This document shows positions 25,310 through 33,931 of a stretch of DNA of 64,000 nucleotides, one piece after another. The stretch covers positions 291,940 through 355,939 of the forward strand of contig NZ_FNCG01000002.1 of NCBI RefSeq assembly GCF_900100945.1. The letters are read 5' to 3'. Position 1 is the stretch's first letter. Each line of letters starts with the position of its first letter. Below the pieces are notes generated by a model, which saw only the letters and a program-made list of their open reading frames with translations, was not told the origin of the DNA and searched no databases. A program made the translations under genes and the position numbers. The DNA comes from Mucilaginibacter gossypii. GTDB lineage: Bacteria; Bacteroidota; Bacteroidia; Sphingobacteriales; Sphingobacteriaceae.

Positions 25310-26377
25310 ATGAGCAAATCCAGGTTTATTGAGTTAATGGCCAAAAGCATGGGCAAAACTGCCAGTGCTGAAGAATTGACCGAACTCGACATGTTTCTTG
25401 AACAATTTCCCGACTATAAAAAAACGTATAATGTTACCAATGCTTTAAAAGGAAACGGCACTGAAGCAACAGAAACAAAACCAGAAGAGATTAACGGAAA
25501 CCTGGAGGAAATCTGGAACCGAATTAAAAACTTGAACGAAAATTCGGCGAATGATACTAAGATAAAACCAATGTTCAGGTGGCAATGGGTTGCTGCAGCG
25601 GTACTGGTGCTTGTTACTACGGGAGTTTTATTTTATAACAGAGCGGCACAGCAGGATACTTTAACCGTCGAAAATATATTACATGAAATTCATGTGCCTT
25701 ATGGTAAAACCGAAAAGCTCAAATTGCCCGATGGGACACAGGTTACGCTAAATGCGGGCAGTACTTTTTCGTACCCCGAGGCTTTTGAGAAAAACAGCCG
25801 GGATGTAAGCCTTACCGGCGAAGGTTTTTTTGAGGTAACTAAAAATTCTAAGAGACCTTTTCTGGTACATACTGCCAGACTTGTTGTAAAGGTATTGGGA
25901 ACCGTTTTTAACGTAAAAGCCTACAATAACGATAAAACTGTAGAAACAACATTGCTAAAAGGTAAAGTACAGGTTGAATTAAAAAACAATCCCGAGAAAA
26001 AGATCATCCTGTTGCCTAACGAAAAGCTGATTGTTATTAATAACCGGGAACCACAAAGTGTAAAACCCAAAGAGGGAAAAATTGAATACCAGGTAACCGA
26101 ACTGCCTGATGTTAAGCCGAACGAAGTGAAAGAAACAGCCTGGGTTGATAACCGCATCCTGTTCACCAACGAAATGTTTGAAGATGTGGCTGCTCAAATT
26201 GAACGCAAATACAACGTGCAGGTTGTGTTTGAAGATCGGGCGCTTCGTACCGAGCAGATAAGCGGGTTACTTGATAAAGAGACGTTGAAGGAGGCTTTGG
26301 GCATTATTGAATTGACCACACCGTTCAATTTCAGGGTTGATGGACAAACGGTTTATCTGTCAAAGAAAGATAAATAA
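25310..26377 (+). CDS. FecR-family anti-sigma factor
   Basis: The 355-residue inner-membrane protein has a cytoplasmic N-terminal part that would bind the sigma factor. One transmembrane helix lies at about 88-107 (WVAAAVLVLVTTGVLFY). The periplasmic FecR domain includes VPYGKTEKLKLPDGTQVTLNAGSTFSYP and GEGFFEVTKNSKRPFLV. A C-terminal DUF4974-like segment (FTNEMFEDVAAQIERKYNVQVVF) is expected to contact the STN domain of the receptor. Position between the sigma gene and susC supports its role as transducer. Family length and order are normal. Confidence 0.95.
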   Translation: MSKSRFIELMAKSMGKTASAEELTELDMFLEQFPDYKKTYNVTNALKGNGTEATETKPEEINGNLEEIWNRIKNLNENSANDTKIKPMFRWQWVAAAVLVLVTTGVLFYNRAAQQDTLTVENILHEIHVPYGKTEKLKLPDGTQVTLNAGSTFSYPEAFEKNSRDVSLTGEGFFEVTKNSKRPFLVHTARLVVKVLGTVFNVKAYNNDKTVETTLLKGKVQVELKNNPEKKIILLPNEKLIVINNREPQSVKPKEGKIEYQVTELPDVKPNEVKETAWVDNRILFTNEMFEDVAAQIERKYNVQVVFEDRALRTEQISGLLDKETLKEALGIIELTTPFNFRVDGQTVYLSKKDK

Positions 26378-26513
26378 AAACAAAATAAACTAACTAACCA
26401 CTAATTAACAGCTTATGATATTGAAAACTTACCTGTCAGATTCCTGAAACATCCTCAAATAAACAAGGGAAGAGCTGCCACTCCTCCCCGCAAACAAATA
26501 GGATTTTATTAAC

Positions 26514-26545
26514 GGAGTAAGCTATTGTAACACAGCACTTACTCC
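26514..26545 (+). promoter_or_regulatory. Hairpin in the leader of the susC-like gene
   Basis: GGAGTAAG (26514-26521) and CTTACTCC (26538-26545) form an 8-bp perfect stem with a 16-nt loop, ending 26 bp before the ATG. It lacks a T-run, so it is not a standard terminator. A role in mRNA stability or leader-level control is possible but unproven. Confidence 0.4.
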
Positions 26546-26571
26546 ATCCATTTATTTTCAAAACAAATGTA

Positions 26572-29500
26572 ATGAAAAAAACAAGAAGGGTGTTCCCGCT
26601 TCGTGGCGCGCCCGTGTGTCTCAAAGTTATTTTGCTGATGAAAGCAGTATTTTTATTGGTCATGGTTACCTGTGTGCAAGTTTCTGCAAAAGTGTACTCA
26701 CAGCAGAAATTTACACTTAACCTAAAGCAGGCCGAAGTAAGTAGTGTCCTTACCAAAATTCAAAAACAAAGTGATTACCGTTTCTTTTACAACTATGCCA
26801 GTATTAAAAAGTTGGGCAGGGTTGATGTGGATGTAAAAGACGCAACAATTGATGAGCTGCTTGCCGTTATTATTGATGATAAGCTTTCCTACAAAATGAA
26901 TGATGATCATGTAGTGATCATCGCCAACCAGGAGGATGCCAAAAGCCTTGCCCTTATAAAAGGAAAAGTTGTTGATGCCAAAGGCGAACCGCTTATTGGT
27001 GTAAACATTAGGCTTCAAGGGACTAACCAGGGCACCACTACCGATGCAAATGGTAATTTCAGTATCGATGCCCCTGTAAACGGTGTGTTGGAAATCTCTT
27101 ATATCGGGTATGAAAAGAAGGTTGTTACAATAACCGGAAGCCAAACTTTAAATATCACCCTGGTTGCCTTGCCATCTGCCTTGACCGAAGTTGTGGTTGT
27201 TGGTTATGGTACCAGCAAAAAGGTTGATGTTACGGGTGCAGTAGCAAGCGTTAAAGGATCGGATATTCAAAACTTGCCTGTTAGTACAGCGGCTCAGGCT
27301 TTAGATGGTCGTGCAAGTGGTGTAAGTATTGTTCGTAACGATGGTTCACCTGGCGCTGCGCCGAGCATCAGGATCCGTGGAACAGGTACAGTGAATGATG
27401 CCAATCCGTTAATTGTAATTGACGGTGTACCTACCAGTAACCCTGACGCGTTAAGTGACATTAACCCTAATGATATTGCCAGCGTTGACATTTTGAAAGA
27501 TGCTTCATCAAGCGCTATTTACGGTACCCGTGCTGCAAACGGTGTAGTTTTGGTAACCACAAAAAGAGGTACCTATAATCAAAAGCTTGCAACAGCATTT
27601 AATTTCTACAGTGGTTTTTCTAACACAACTAAATATCTTAGCCTGTTAACTGCTCCACAGCTTTATCAGCTAAAAAGAGAGCGTTATACCAATGATGGTG
27701 TTGCTATTGACGCGCCATGGGATGATAGTTATTATGCTACACAAAGAACCGACTGGCAAAGGGCTATTATGGGTACCGGACATGTAACCAATGGCGATGT
27801 TAGTATTCAAGGCGGTAACGATGCTTCAAACTATTACTTTTCAAGCTCTATTTATAATGAGGATGGTATTATTGATAAAACCAACTTCAAACGATACAGT
27901 ACACGTATCAATTCCGAGCATAAGATAACTTCGTGGTTAAAGCTGGGAGAGAACGTTCAACTGACCTACGGTAATAACAATGGCTTTGATAACAATAATT
28001 CGCAAACAGGTTTGATATTTTCGGCTCTGCGTTTTAACCCGGCTATACCACTGGTAAATCCTGATGGTACTTACGGTACATCAAAGGCTTTTGCTAATCA
28101 GTTGGGTGATATCAACAGTCCCTATGCTACTATCCAAATGGCCGACAGGTACACTAAAAAGTACAGGGCATTGGCCAACGCGTTTGCTGAAATTACCTTT
28201 TTAAAGGAGCTGAAATTGAAAGTTAACTATGCCTTTGACGGTACATTTATCCGCAATTATAATTTTAGTATCGCAGATAATAATCAAACAAGGCCAAATC
28301 CAAATTCTACTTTAACCCAATCTGAAGAGGAAGTATCGTCACAGTTGCTTGAATCTTTTCTTACGTATGATAAGGTGTTTGGCAAAAATCACGTAACTTT
28401 TACAGGTGGTTATTCTTATCAAAACTTTAAAGATTACGGTTTTAACGCTCAAAGGGTTGGTTATGACGATACCGATCCCGATCAACGGGTGCTTAACCAG
28501 GGCAATGGCCAATTCAATTCAAATATCTTGCCTCAGCCATCTTCATTACAGTCGGGCTTTGCAAGGTTATTTTATGATTTTGACAGCAGGTACCTGGCAA
28601 CCGTTACTTTTCGTGCAGACGGTTCTTCCAAATTTGCGCCCGGCAAACAGTGGGGGTACTTTCCTGCATTTTCCTTGGGCTGGAGAATTACCAGTGAAAA
28701 ATTCATGAAAAATATCACCTGGGTTAATAACTTGAAATTGACGGGTGGTTATGGTGAGTTGGGTAATCAAAATGTACTGCCTTTTCAGTATCTAAGCTTG
28801 ATCAAAATTGGCAGTACTTATGAAAATGGTGGTTATGCCTTTGGTGGCACGGGAGTAAGTGGTGCAGCTGTTACAAGTATTGCAAATCCGGATATTACTT
28901 GGGAGCGTACTGCTATGACCAACATTACCCTTGATGCTGGTTTCCTGAATAACCAGTTAAATACCACACTTACGTATTTCAATAAGAATACTAAAGATAT
29001 GTTGATATCACCGCCGGTAGTAGGTTCAGCGGGTTCGGTAGCTATTCCAAATCAAAACATCGGTACAATGAATAACAAAGGTGTCGAAGTTGAAATTAAC
29101 TATCAAGGCGGCGATAAACTAAAATATTCATTCGGTGCCAATGCTTCGTTTATCAAAAATAAGGTAACTAAACTTAATGGAGAAGGCACTTTCATTGGTT
29201 CGACAGTTTACGGGCGTTCAAGCCAGGAAATCTCAAGAACATATCAGGGTCAGCCGATAGCTTCTTTTTACGGATGGAAAACAAATGGCCTTTACCAAAC
29301 CCAGGCAGAAATTGATAACGATCCGGCGCTTAAAAATGATTCGCGTAAGGCTAATATCAAACCCGGCGATGTGCGCTTTCTGGATTTAAATGGCGATGGC
29401 CAGATTGATGGTAATGACCGCACCAATTTGGGCAATCCAAATCCTAATGCTACAGTTGGTTTGCAAGGCAGTCTTTCATACAAAGGTTTTGATTTTGCAG

Positions 29501-29940
29501 CAAACTTTACCGGCGTATTTGGTGTAAGCCTTTATAATGCCGATAGGATGCAAGGTATTGATCCAACCTATCCGTTTAATCTTTATGCCGAAGACATGAA
29601 CCGCTGGACAGGGGCGGGCACAAGCAACTCGATCCCGCGTATGTCATTAGATCGTGCTAACGACAATTATCGCACATCCGACTTGTTTGTCGAAAGCGGG
29701 AATTACTTTGCCCTCAAAAACGCCACTTTAGGTTATACTTTACCTGCAAGCTGGGCTAAAAAAGCAACACTGAAAAGCGTAAGGTTATATGCATCAGGTC
29801 AAAACATATTTTTTATAACCAATTATAAGGGATACACGCCTGAGCTTGGTTATACTAACGGCAACCTGCAGCGTGGGGTTGATGTGGCCCAGTATCCTAC
29901 GGTACGTACAATTACATTCGGTATAACTGCTAAACTTTAA
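26572..29940 (+). CDS. SusC/RagA-type TonB-linked outer membrane protein with STN domain
   Basis: The 1122-residue glycan importer has an N-terminal signal region and an STN domain at about 45-120 (FTLNLKQAEVSSVLTKIQKQSDYRFFYN), which signals to FecR. A carboxypeptidase-regulatory domain lies near 130-205 (GKVVDAKGEPLIGVNIRLQGTNQGTTTD). The SusC-type plug follows (VVVVGYGTSKKVDVTGAVASVKG, AQALDGRASGVSIV, RIRGTGTVNDANPLIVIDGVP). The large C-terminal barrel ends in TITFGITAKL. SusD follows after 4 bp. It moves oligosaccharides across the outer membrane using TonB energy. The glycan is suggested by the enzymes downstream. Confidence 0.97.
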   Translation: MKKTRRVFPLRGAPVCLKVILLMKAVFLLVMVTCVQVSAKVYSQQKFTLNLKQAEVSSVLTKIQKQSDYRFFYNYASIKKLGRVDVDVKDATIDELLAVIIDDKLSYKMNDDHVVIIANQEDAKSLALIKGKVVDAKGEPLIGVNIRLQGTNQGTTTDANGNFSIDAPVNGVLEISYIGYEKKVVTITGSQTLNITLVALPSALTEVVVVGYGTSKKVDVTGAVASVKGSDIQNLPVSTAAQALDGRASGVSIVRNDGSPGAAPSIRIRGTGTVNDANPLIVIDGVPTSNPDALSDINPNDIASVDILKDASSSAIYGTRAANGVVLVTTKRGTYNQKLATAFNFYSGFSNTTKYLSLLTAPQLYQLKRERYTNDGVAIDAPWDDSYYATQRTDWQRAIMGTGHVTNGDVSIQGGNDASNYYFSSSIYNEDGIIDKTNFKRYSTRINSEHKITSWLKLGENVQLTYGNNNGFDNNNSQTGLIFSALRFNPAIPLVNPDGTYGTSKAFANQLGDINSPYATIQMADRYTKKYRALANAFAEITFLKELKLKVNYAFDGTFIRNYNFSIADNNQTRPNPNSTLTQSEEEVSSQLLESFLTYDKVFGKNHVTFTGGYSYQNFKDYGFNAQRVGYDDTDPDQRVLNQGNGQFNSNILPQPSSLQSGFARLFYDFDSRYLATVTFRADGSSKFAPGKQWGYFPAFSLGWRITSEKFMKNITWVNNLKLTGGYGELGNQNVLPFQYLSLIKIGSTYENGGYAFGGTGVSGAAVTSIANPDITWERTAMTNITLDAGFLNNQLNTTLTYFNKNTKDMLISPPVVGSAGSVAIPNQNIGTMNNKGVEVEINYQGGDKLKYSFGANASFIKNKVTKLNGEGTFIGSTVYGRSSQEISRTYQGQPIASFYGWKTNGLYQTQAEIDNDPALKNDSRKANIKPGDVRFLDLNGDGQIDGNDRTNLGNPNPNATVGLQGSLSYKGFDFAANFTGVFGVSLYNADRMQGIDPTYPFNLYAEDMNRWTGAGTSNSIPRMSLDRANDNYRTSDLFVESGNYFALKNATLGYTLPASWAKKATLKSVRLYASGQNIFFITNYKGYTPELGYTNGNLQRGVDVAQYPTVRTITFGITAKL

Positions 29941-29944
29941 AATC

Positions 29945-31423
29945 ATGAAATCGAAAATTACAATATATATGGTTATAGGGCTGGCGTTACTCAACAGCGC
30001 CTGTAAAAAAGCACTTGACCTTAAACAACAAGGGGTTTATACCTCAGATAATTATTTCAGGAACGAAGTTGATGCTGTAAATGCGGTTTCCGGTATTTAT
30101 AGCCTTTTGGAAGAAGAGGATTATGTTGGCCACGCGGAGGCTACATTTGATGTTCCATCTGACGATTACTGGCGTTCAGGTGATCATAGCGAAGATGAGG
30201 GCATTGAGAACTTAACTTATGATGCTTCAAATGCTGCCATCAGGTATCCATGGAAATGGAGGTATGAAACCATTAACCGGGCAACCAATTGCATCATTAA
30301 CATCCCAAAGATCACCGCAATATCTACCGATATTAAAAATCGGAGTATGGGCGAAGCTTATTTTTTACGTGCCTTTGGCTACTGGCGTTTAATGATCATT
30401 CATGGCGATGTACCTATCATTACCGAAGATGATTACTCAAAACAAACTTTTAATGTTCCAAAATCGCCAATTGAAGAAGTACGAAAACAGATCGAGTCGG
30501 ACTTGTTGAAAGCGGTGGATCTTTTGCCTGAAAGCTATGGCTCTGCCGACCGCGGCCGTGTAAGCAAAGGAACTGCATTGGGCTTATTAACCAAGCTTTA
30601 CATGTATTGGGAAAAACTTCCTGAGGCAATTGCAACCGGTCAAAAAGTGATTTCCAATTCACATTACGCGTTGGCTGCTAACTACGCCGATAATTTTACC
30701 CGCGCTAATGAAACCAGCACCGAGTTGCTTTTTTCGATCCAGGCTGTACAAACCGTTGTGCAAAATGACTTTACAGTTTATTACATTCCAAGATCATGGA
30801 ATGGTTATGGCTTTAGTCAGCCATTACAGGGACTTGCCAATGAGTTTGAGGCAGGTGATCCACGTAAACAGGCTACTTTATTAAGCGTTGGCGACAAGGT
30901 TGATCTGGGTGATGGCAAGGGCTTGACAACGTTTACCGCCGATCTTTCTGCTACTGGTTATGCATTTAAAAAGTACGCTGTATTTAATACTGAAGCTGAT
31001 GGCGGCGGAGTTGACCACAGTTATGCTGTGCCTCTAATGCGTTCTGCGGATATTTATTTATTAGTTGCCGAAGCCTTGATCCGTACACAAGGTGCCGGAG
31101 CTGGTGACGCTTTGATCAATCAGATCAGGCATCGTGCATCTCCGTTGTTAAAGCCGGTTTCCGGAGCAGGTATGAAAGAGCTGATCCATGAGCGCCGTGT
31201 TGAGCTGGCTGGTGAAGACCAACGTCACCAGGATTTGATGCGTTGGGACAAAGCCAAAATTGTGGATATAGCTGCTATTTATAATCTGGCTGTTTCCAAA
31301 GCTCCGCTTGATCAAAACAAAACGGTAACCTTTGTTCGCCCTAAAAACTATTATTTCCCAATCCCGCAGGTTGAGATTGATAAGAGTAAAGGTGTGTTGG
31401 TGCAGAACCCTAATTTTAAATAA
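29945..31423 (+). CDS. SusD/RagB-type surface glycan-binding lipoprotein
   Basis: The 492-residue protein has a lipoprotein signal (GLALLNSAC, lipidated Cys20) and the SusD features. These are N-terminal helices with LKQQGVYTSDNYFRNEVDAVNAVSGIY, TPR-like helices (MGEAYFLRAFGYWRLMIIHGDVPII) and a C-terminal IRHRASPLL...LIHERRVELAGEDQRHQDLMRW. It caps the SusC barrel on the cell surface and binds the glycan. The gene follows susC by 4 bp and is followed by a terminator-like hairpin, so the downstream enzyme genes may be expressed at a lower level or from their own promoter. Confidence 0.97.
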   Translation: MKSKITIYMVIGLALLNSACKKALDLKQQGVYTSDNYFRNEVDAVNAVSGIYSLLEEEDYVGHAEATFDVPSDDYWRSGDHSEDEGIENLTYDASNAAIRYPWKWRYETINRATNCIINIPKITAISTDIKNRSMGEAYFLRAFGYWRLMIIHGDVPIITEDDYSKQTFNVPKSPIEEVRKQIESDLLKAVDLLPESYGSADRGRVSKGTALGLLTKLYMYWEKLPEAIATGQKVISNSHYALAANYADNFTRANETSTELLFSIQAVQTVVQNDFTVYYIPRSWNGYGFSQPLQGLANEFEAGDPRKQATLLSVGDKVDLGDGKGLTTFTADLSATGYAFKKYAVFNTEADGGGVDHSYAVPLMRSADIYLLVAEALIRTQGAGAGDALINQIRHRASPLLKPVSGAGMKELIHERRVELAGEDQRHQDLMRWDKAKIVDIAAIYNLAVSKAPLDQNKTVTFVRPKNYYFPIPQVEIDKSKGVLVQNPNFK

Positions 31424-31433
31424 TGATATCCTC

Positions 31434-31470
31434 ATACCGGCAATAGGAGAGAGCCTTCTGTTGCCGGTAT
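31434..31470 (+). terminator. Terminator or attenuator after susD
   Basis: ATACCGGCAA (31434-31443) and TTGCCGGTAT (31461-31470) form a perfect 10-bp stem, followed by TTATTT. It starts 11 bp after the susD stop and lies before the GH89 gene. Confidence 0.75.
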
Positions 31471-31497
31471 TTATTTCCAGCGTTTAACTATCTGTTG

Positions 31498-33693
31498 ATG
31501 AGAAAGTGCTTACTTGTTGTTGCTATTATTTCATTGGGTTTTAAAGCCAATGCCCAGGTTGATCAGAAAGCCTCGTACGATTTTATTGAAAGAGTAATTG
31601 CCGGCAAAAGTAATTTGTTTGCTGTTGAGGCTATCCCCCAACAAAACGGCAAAGATGCGTTTGAGTTGGAAAGCCGCAACGGTAAAATTGTGTTGAGGGG
31701 TAACAATGGACTTTCAATAGCATCAGCATTAAACTACTATCTTAAAAATTATTGCTTTTGCGATATCGGCTGGAATGGCACTAATCTTAATTTGCCTGCT
31801 ACCCTGCCTGTGGTTAAAGGTATTATCCATAAAACCACGCCTTATCAATATCGCTACTATTTAAACTATTGCACGTTTAATTACACCATGGCCTGGTGGG
31901 ATTGGGAACGCTGGCAAAAAGAAATTGATTGGATGGCTTTGAACGGTATTAACCTGCCGCTGGCTATAACAGGTGAAGAAGCCATTTGGCAAACTGTTTA
32001 TAAAGAAATGGGCTTTACCGATAAACAACTGGATGAATTTTTTAGTGGCCCCGCTTATTTTTCATGGTTCTGGATGGGGAATATCGACGCCTGGGGCGGC
32101 CCGCTGCCACAGCATTGGATGGACTCGCACAAGGCATTACAGAAAAAGATTTTGGAGCGTGAACGCTCATTTGGGATGACACCTGTTCTGTCGTCATTCA
32201 CCGGCCACGTGCCGCCATCATTTAAAGACAAATTCCCCGGTGCCAAGATTAAAAGAACCAACTGGGATGCCGGTTTTCCCGATGTATTTATACTTGACCC
32301 CGACGATCCGATGTTTGAAACCATCGGTAAAAAATATATAGAAGCACAAACTAAAGAGTTTGGTACCGACCACCTGTACTCGGCCGATACTTTTAATGAA
32401 AACGTGCCGCCAACAAACGATTCAACCTACCTGGATGGCATGAGTAAAAAGGTATTCAACTCCATGGCCGCTGCTGATCCTAAAGCAATCTGGGTAATGC
32501 AGGGCTGGATGTTCCATTATAATAACAAATTTTGGCAGCCGCAACAAATTAAAGCTTTGCTTAACGCTGTACCTAATGAACAAATGATAGTGCTTGACCT
32601 GTACAGCGATGCCCACCCGGTTTGGAACCGTACCGAAGCTTATTACGGCAAACCGTGGATCTGGAGTATGCTCCAAAACTTCGGCGGGAATATCAGCCTG
32701 TTTGGTCGTATGCGCCATGTAGCTGCCGATCCTGCCATAGCCCTGCACGATCCCGAATCAAAAAATATGCGTGGTATTGGTGTTACACCCGAAGGTATTG
32801 AACAAAACCCAGCGCTGTTTGCCCTGATGCTGGAAAACGTTTGGCGCGATAACCCGATTGATGCCGATAAATGGGTTGCAAATTACGCTCAACGCCGTTA
32901 CGGGCAGGTAAACAGCCAGGCCGGTGAAGCGTGGCACATGCTGTTAAATTCGGTGTACTCAGGCGGCTTAACCGAAGGCGGCCCAGAATCGATTATTGTG
33001 GCAAGGCCAACGTTGAAAAAATATATCGATAGGGTGCTTACCAAACTGGATTATGATCCCATGCAACTGGCTAAAGCATGGACATTACTTATAAACGCTG
33101 CCGACAGCCTGAAACAAAGTGATGGCTTTCAGTATGATTTGGTTGATGTAACACGGCAAGTATTAGCCAACTATGCAAGTCCGCTGCAACAAAAAATGGC
33201 TCAAGCTTATCAAAATAAAGATCAGCAACAGTTTAAATTATACAGCAGCCAGTTCTTGGAACTGATGGACGATATGGATGCTTTGTTGAGCACCCGTAAA
33301 GATTTCCTGTTAGGCAAATGGATCAACGAAGCCAGAGCTAACGGCGTAACCGATAAAGAGAAAAACCTGTATGAGTTTAACGCCCGTGACCTGGTTACCC
33401 TTTGGGGTGACAAAGAAAGTGGCCTGCGCGAATACTCAAACCGTCAATGGGCTGGTTTAATCAAAGGCTATTACAAACCACGCTGGGTAATGTACTTCGG
33501 TTTGCTGGATAAGTCATTATCAACCAAAACTGACTTTAATGCCGAAGCTTTTGATAAGCAGGTGAAAGATTGGGAATGGCAATGGGTGAACAAACATGAT
33601 AATGCTTATACCGATGCTGCAAAAGGTGATGCCGTTGAAAAATCAAAGCAATTGTTTGCGAAGTATAATGCGATAATTTTGGGGACGCGATAA
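31498..33693 (+). CDS. GH89 alpha-N-acetylglucosaminidase (NAGLU-like)
   Basis: The 731-residue exported enzyme removes terminal alpha-linked GlcNAc. It starts at the ATG at 31498 (the preceding TTG would add one residue), with a signal peptide ending KANAQ. The NAGLU layout is visible. An N-terminal alpha/beta domain leads into the central barrel (YRYYLNYCTFNYTMAWWDWERWQKEIDWMALNGINLPLAI, GEEAIWQTVYKEMGF, SFTGHVPPSFKDKFPGA, YSADTFNENVPP, VMQGWMF). A C-terminal helical domain begins near NPIDADKWVANYAQRRYG. In humans the same family degrades heparan sulphate; bacterial members also act on mucin-type caps. It is the first enzyme gene after SusC/D. Confidence 0.95.
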   Translation: MRKCLLVVAIISLGFKANAQVDQKASYDFIERVIAGKSNLFAVEAIPQQNGKDAFELESRNGKIVLRGNNGLSIASALNYYLKNYCFCDIGWNGTNLNLPATLPVVKGIIHKTTPYQYRYYLNYCTFNYTMAWWDWERWQKEIDWMALNGINLPLAITGEEAIWQTVYKEMGFTDKQLDEFFSGPAYFSWFWMGNIDAWGGPLPQHWMDSHKALQKKILERERSFGMTPVLSSFTGHVPPSFKDKFPGAKIKRTNWDAGFPDVFILDPDDPMFETIGKKYIEAQTKEFGTDHLYSADTFNENVPPTNDSTYLDGMSKKVFNSMAAADPKAIWVMQGWMFHYNNKFWQPQQIKALLNAVPNEQMIVLDLYSDAHPVWNRTEAYYGKPWIWSMLQNFGGNISLFGRMRHVAADPAIALHDPESKNMRGIGVTPEGIEQNPALFALMLENVWRDNPIDADKWVANYAQRRYGQVNSQAGEAWHMLLNSVYSGGLTEGGPESIIVARPTLKKYIDRVLTKLDYDPMQLAKAWTLLINAADSLKQSDGFQYDLVDVTRQVLANYASPLQQKMAQAYQNKDQQQFKLYSSQFLELMDDMDALLSTRKDFLLGKWINEARANGVTDKEKNLYEFNARDLVTLWGDKESGLREYSNRQWAGLIKGYYKPRWVMYFGLLDKSLSTKTDFNAEAFDKQVKDWEWQWVNKHDNAYTDAAKGDAVEKSKQLFAKYNAIILGTR

Positions 33694-33711
33694 GAAGTTT
33701 AATAAAAACGA

Positions 33712-33861
33712 TGTCATTTCGATAGAGCAGGGGAGGAATCGAGAACTGGGACGAAAGAGAAATCCTATACGCCCTACAAGGCACAGCATAGTTTAATGGA
33801 ATGGCGTATAAGATTTCTCCTCACGCTACGCTTAGGCCATCACAAGTTCGTCGAAATGACA
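33712..33861. repeat. Long palindromic repeat, family C (copy 2)
   Basis: The 150-bp unit is bounded by exact 11-bp inverted ends, TGTCATTTCGA (33712-33722) and TCGAAATGACA (33851-33861). Inside, GAGAAATCCTATACGCC pairs with GGCGTATAAGATTTCTC. The copy at 12288-12414 shares the ends in degenerate form and the inner GAGAAATC/GATTTCTC repeat. Confidence 0.75.
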
Positions 33862-33882
33862 GGAGTAAAAACATACAGATAA

Positions 33883-33915
33883 AGACTTACGAAGTTTTCA
33901 AAACTGCGTAAGTCT
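33883..33915. repeat. 33-bp palindromic repeat, family A (copy 2)
   Basis: The unit begins AGACTTACGAAG and ends CGTAAGTCT, with the centre TTTTCAAAAC. It matches the copy at 1565-1597 in length and in the base following. It lies 16 bp before the GH35 start codon, so it forms part of that gene's leader. Confidence 0.7.
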
Positions 33916-33931
33916 GGATTTTTGAAAAATC

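Noticed and set aside
26378..26571. Possible riboswitch in the susC leader
   Set aside because: Only one simple 8-bp hairpin is visible; no known riboswitch core motif is seen.
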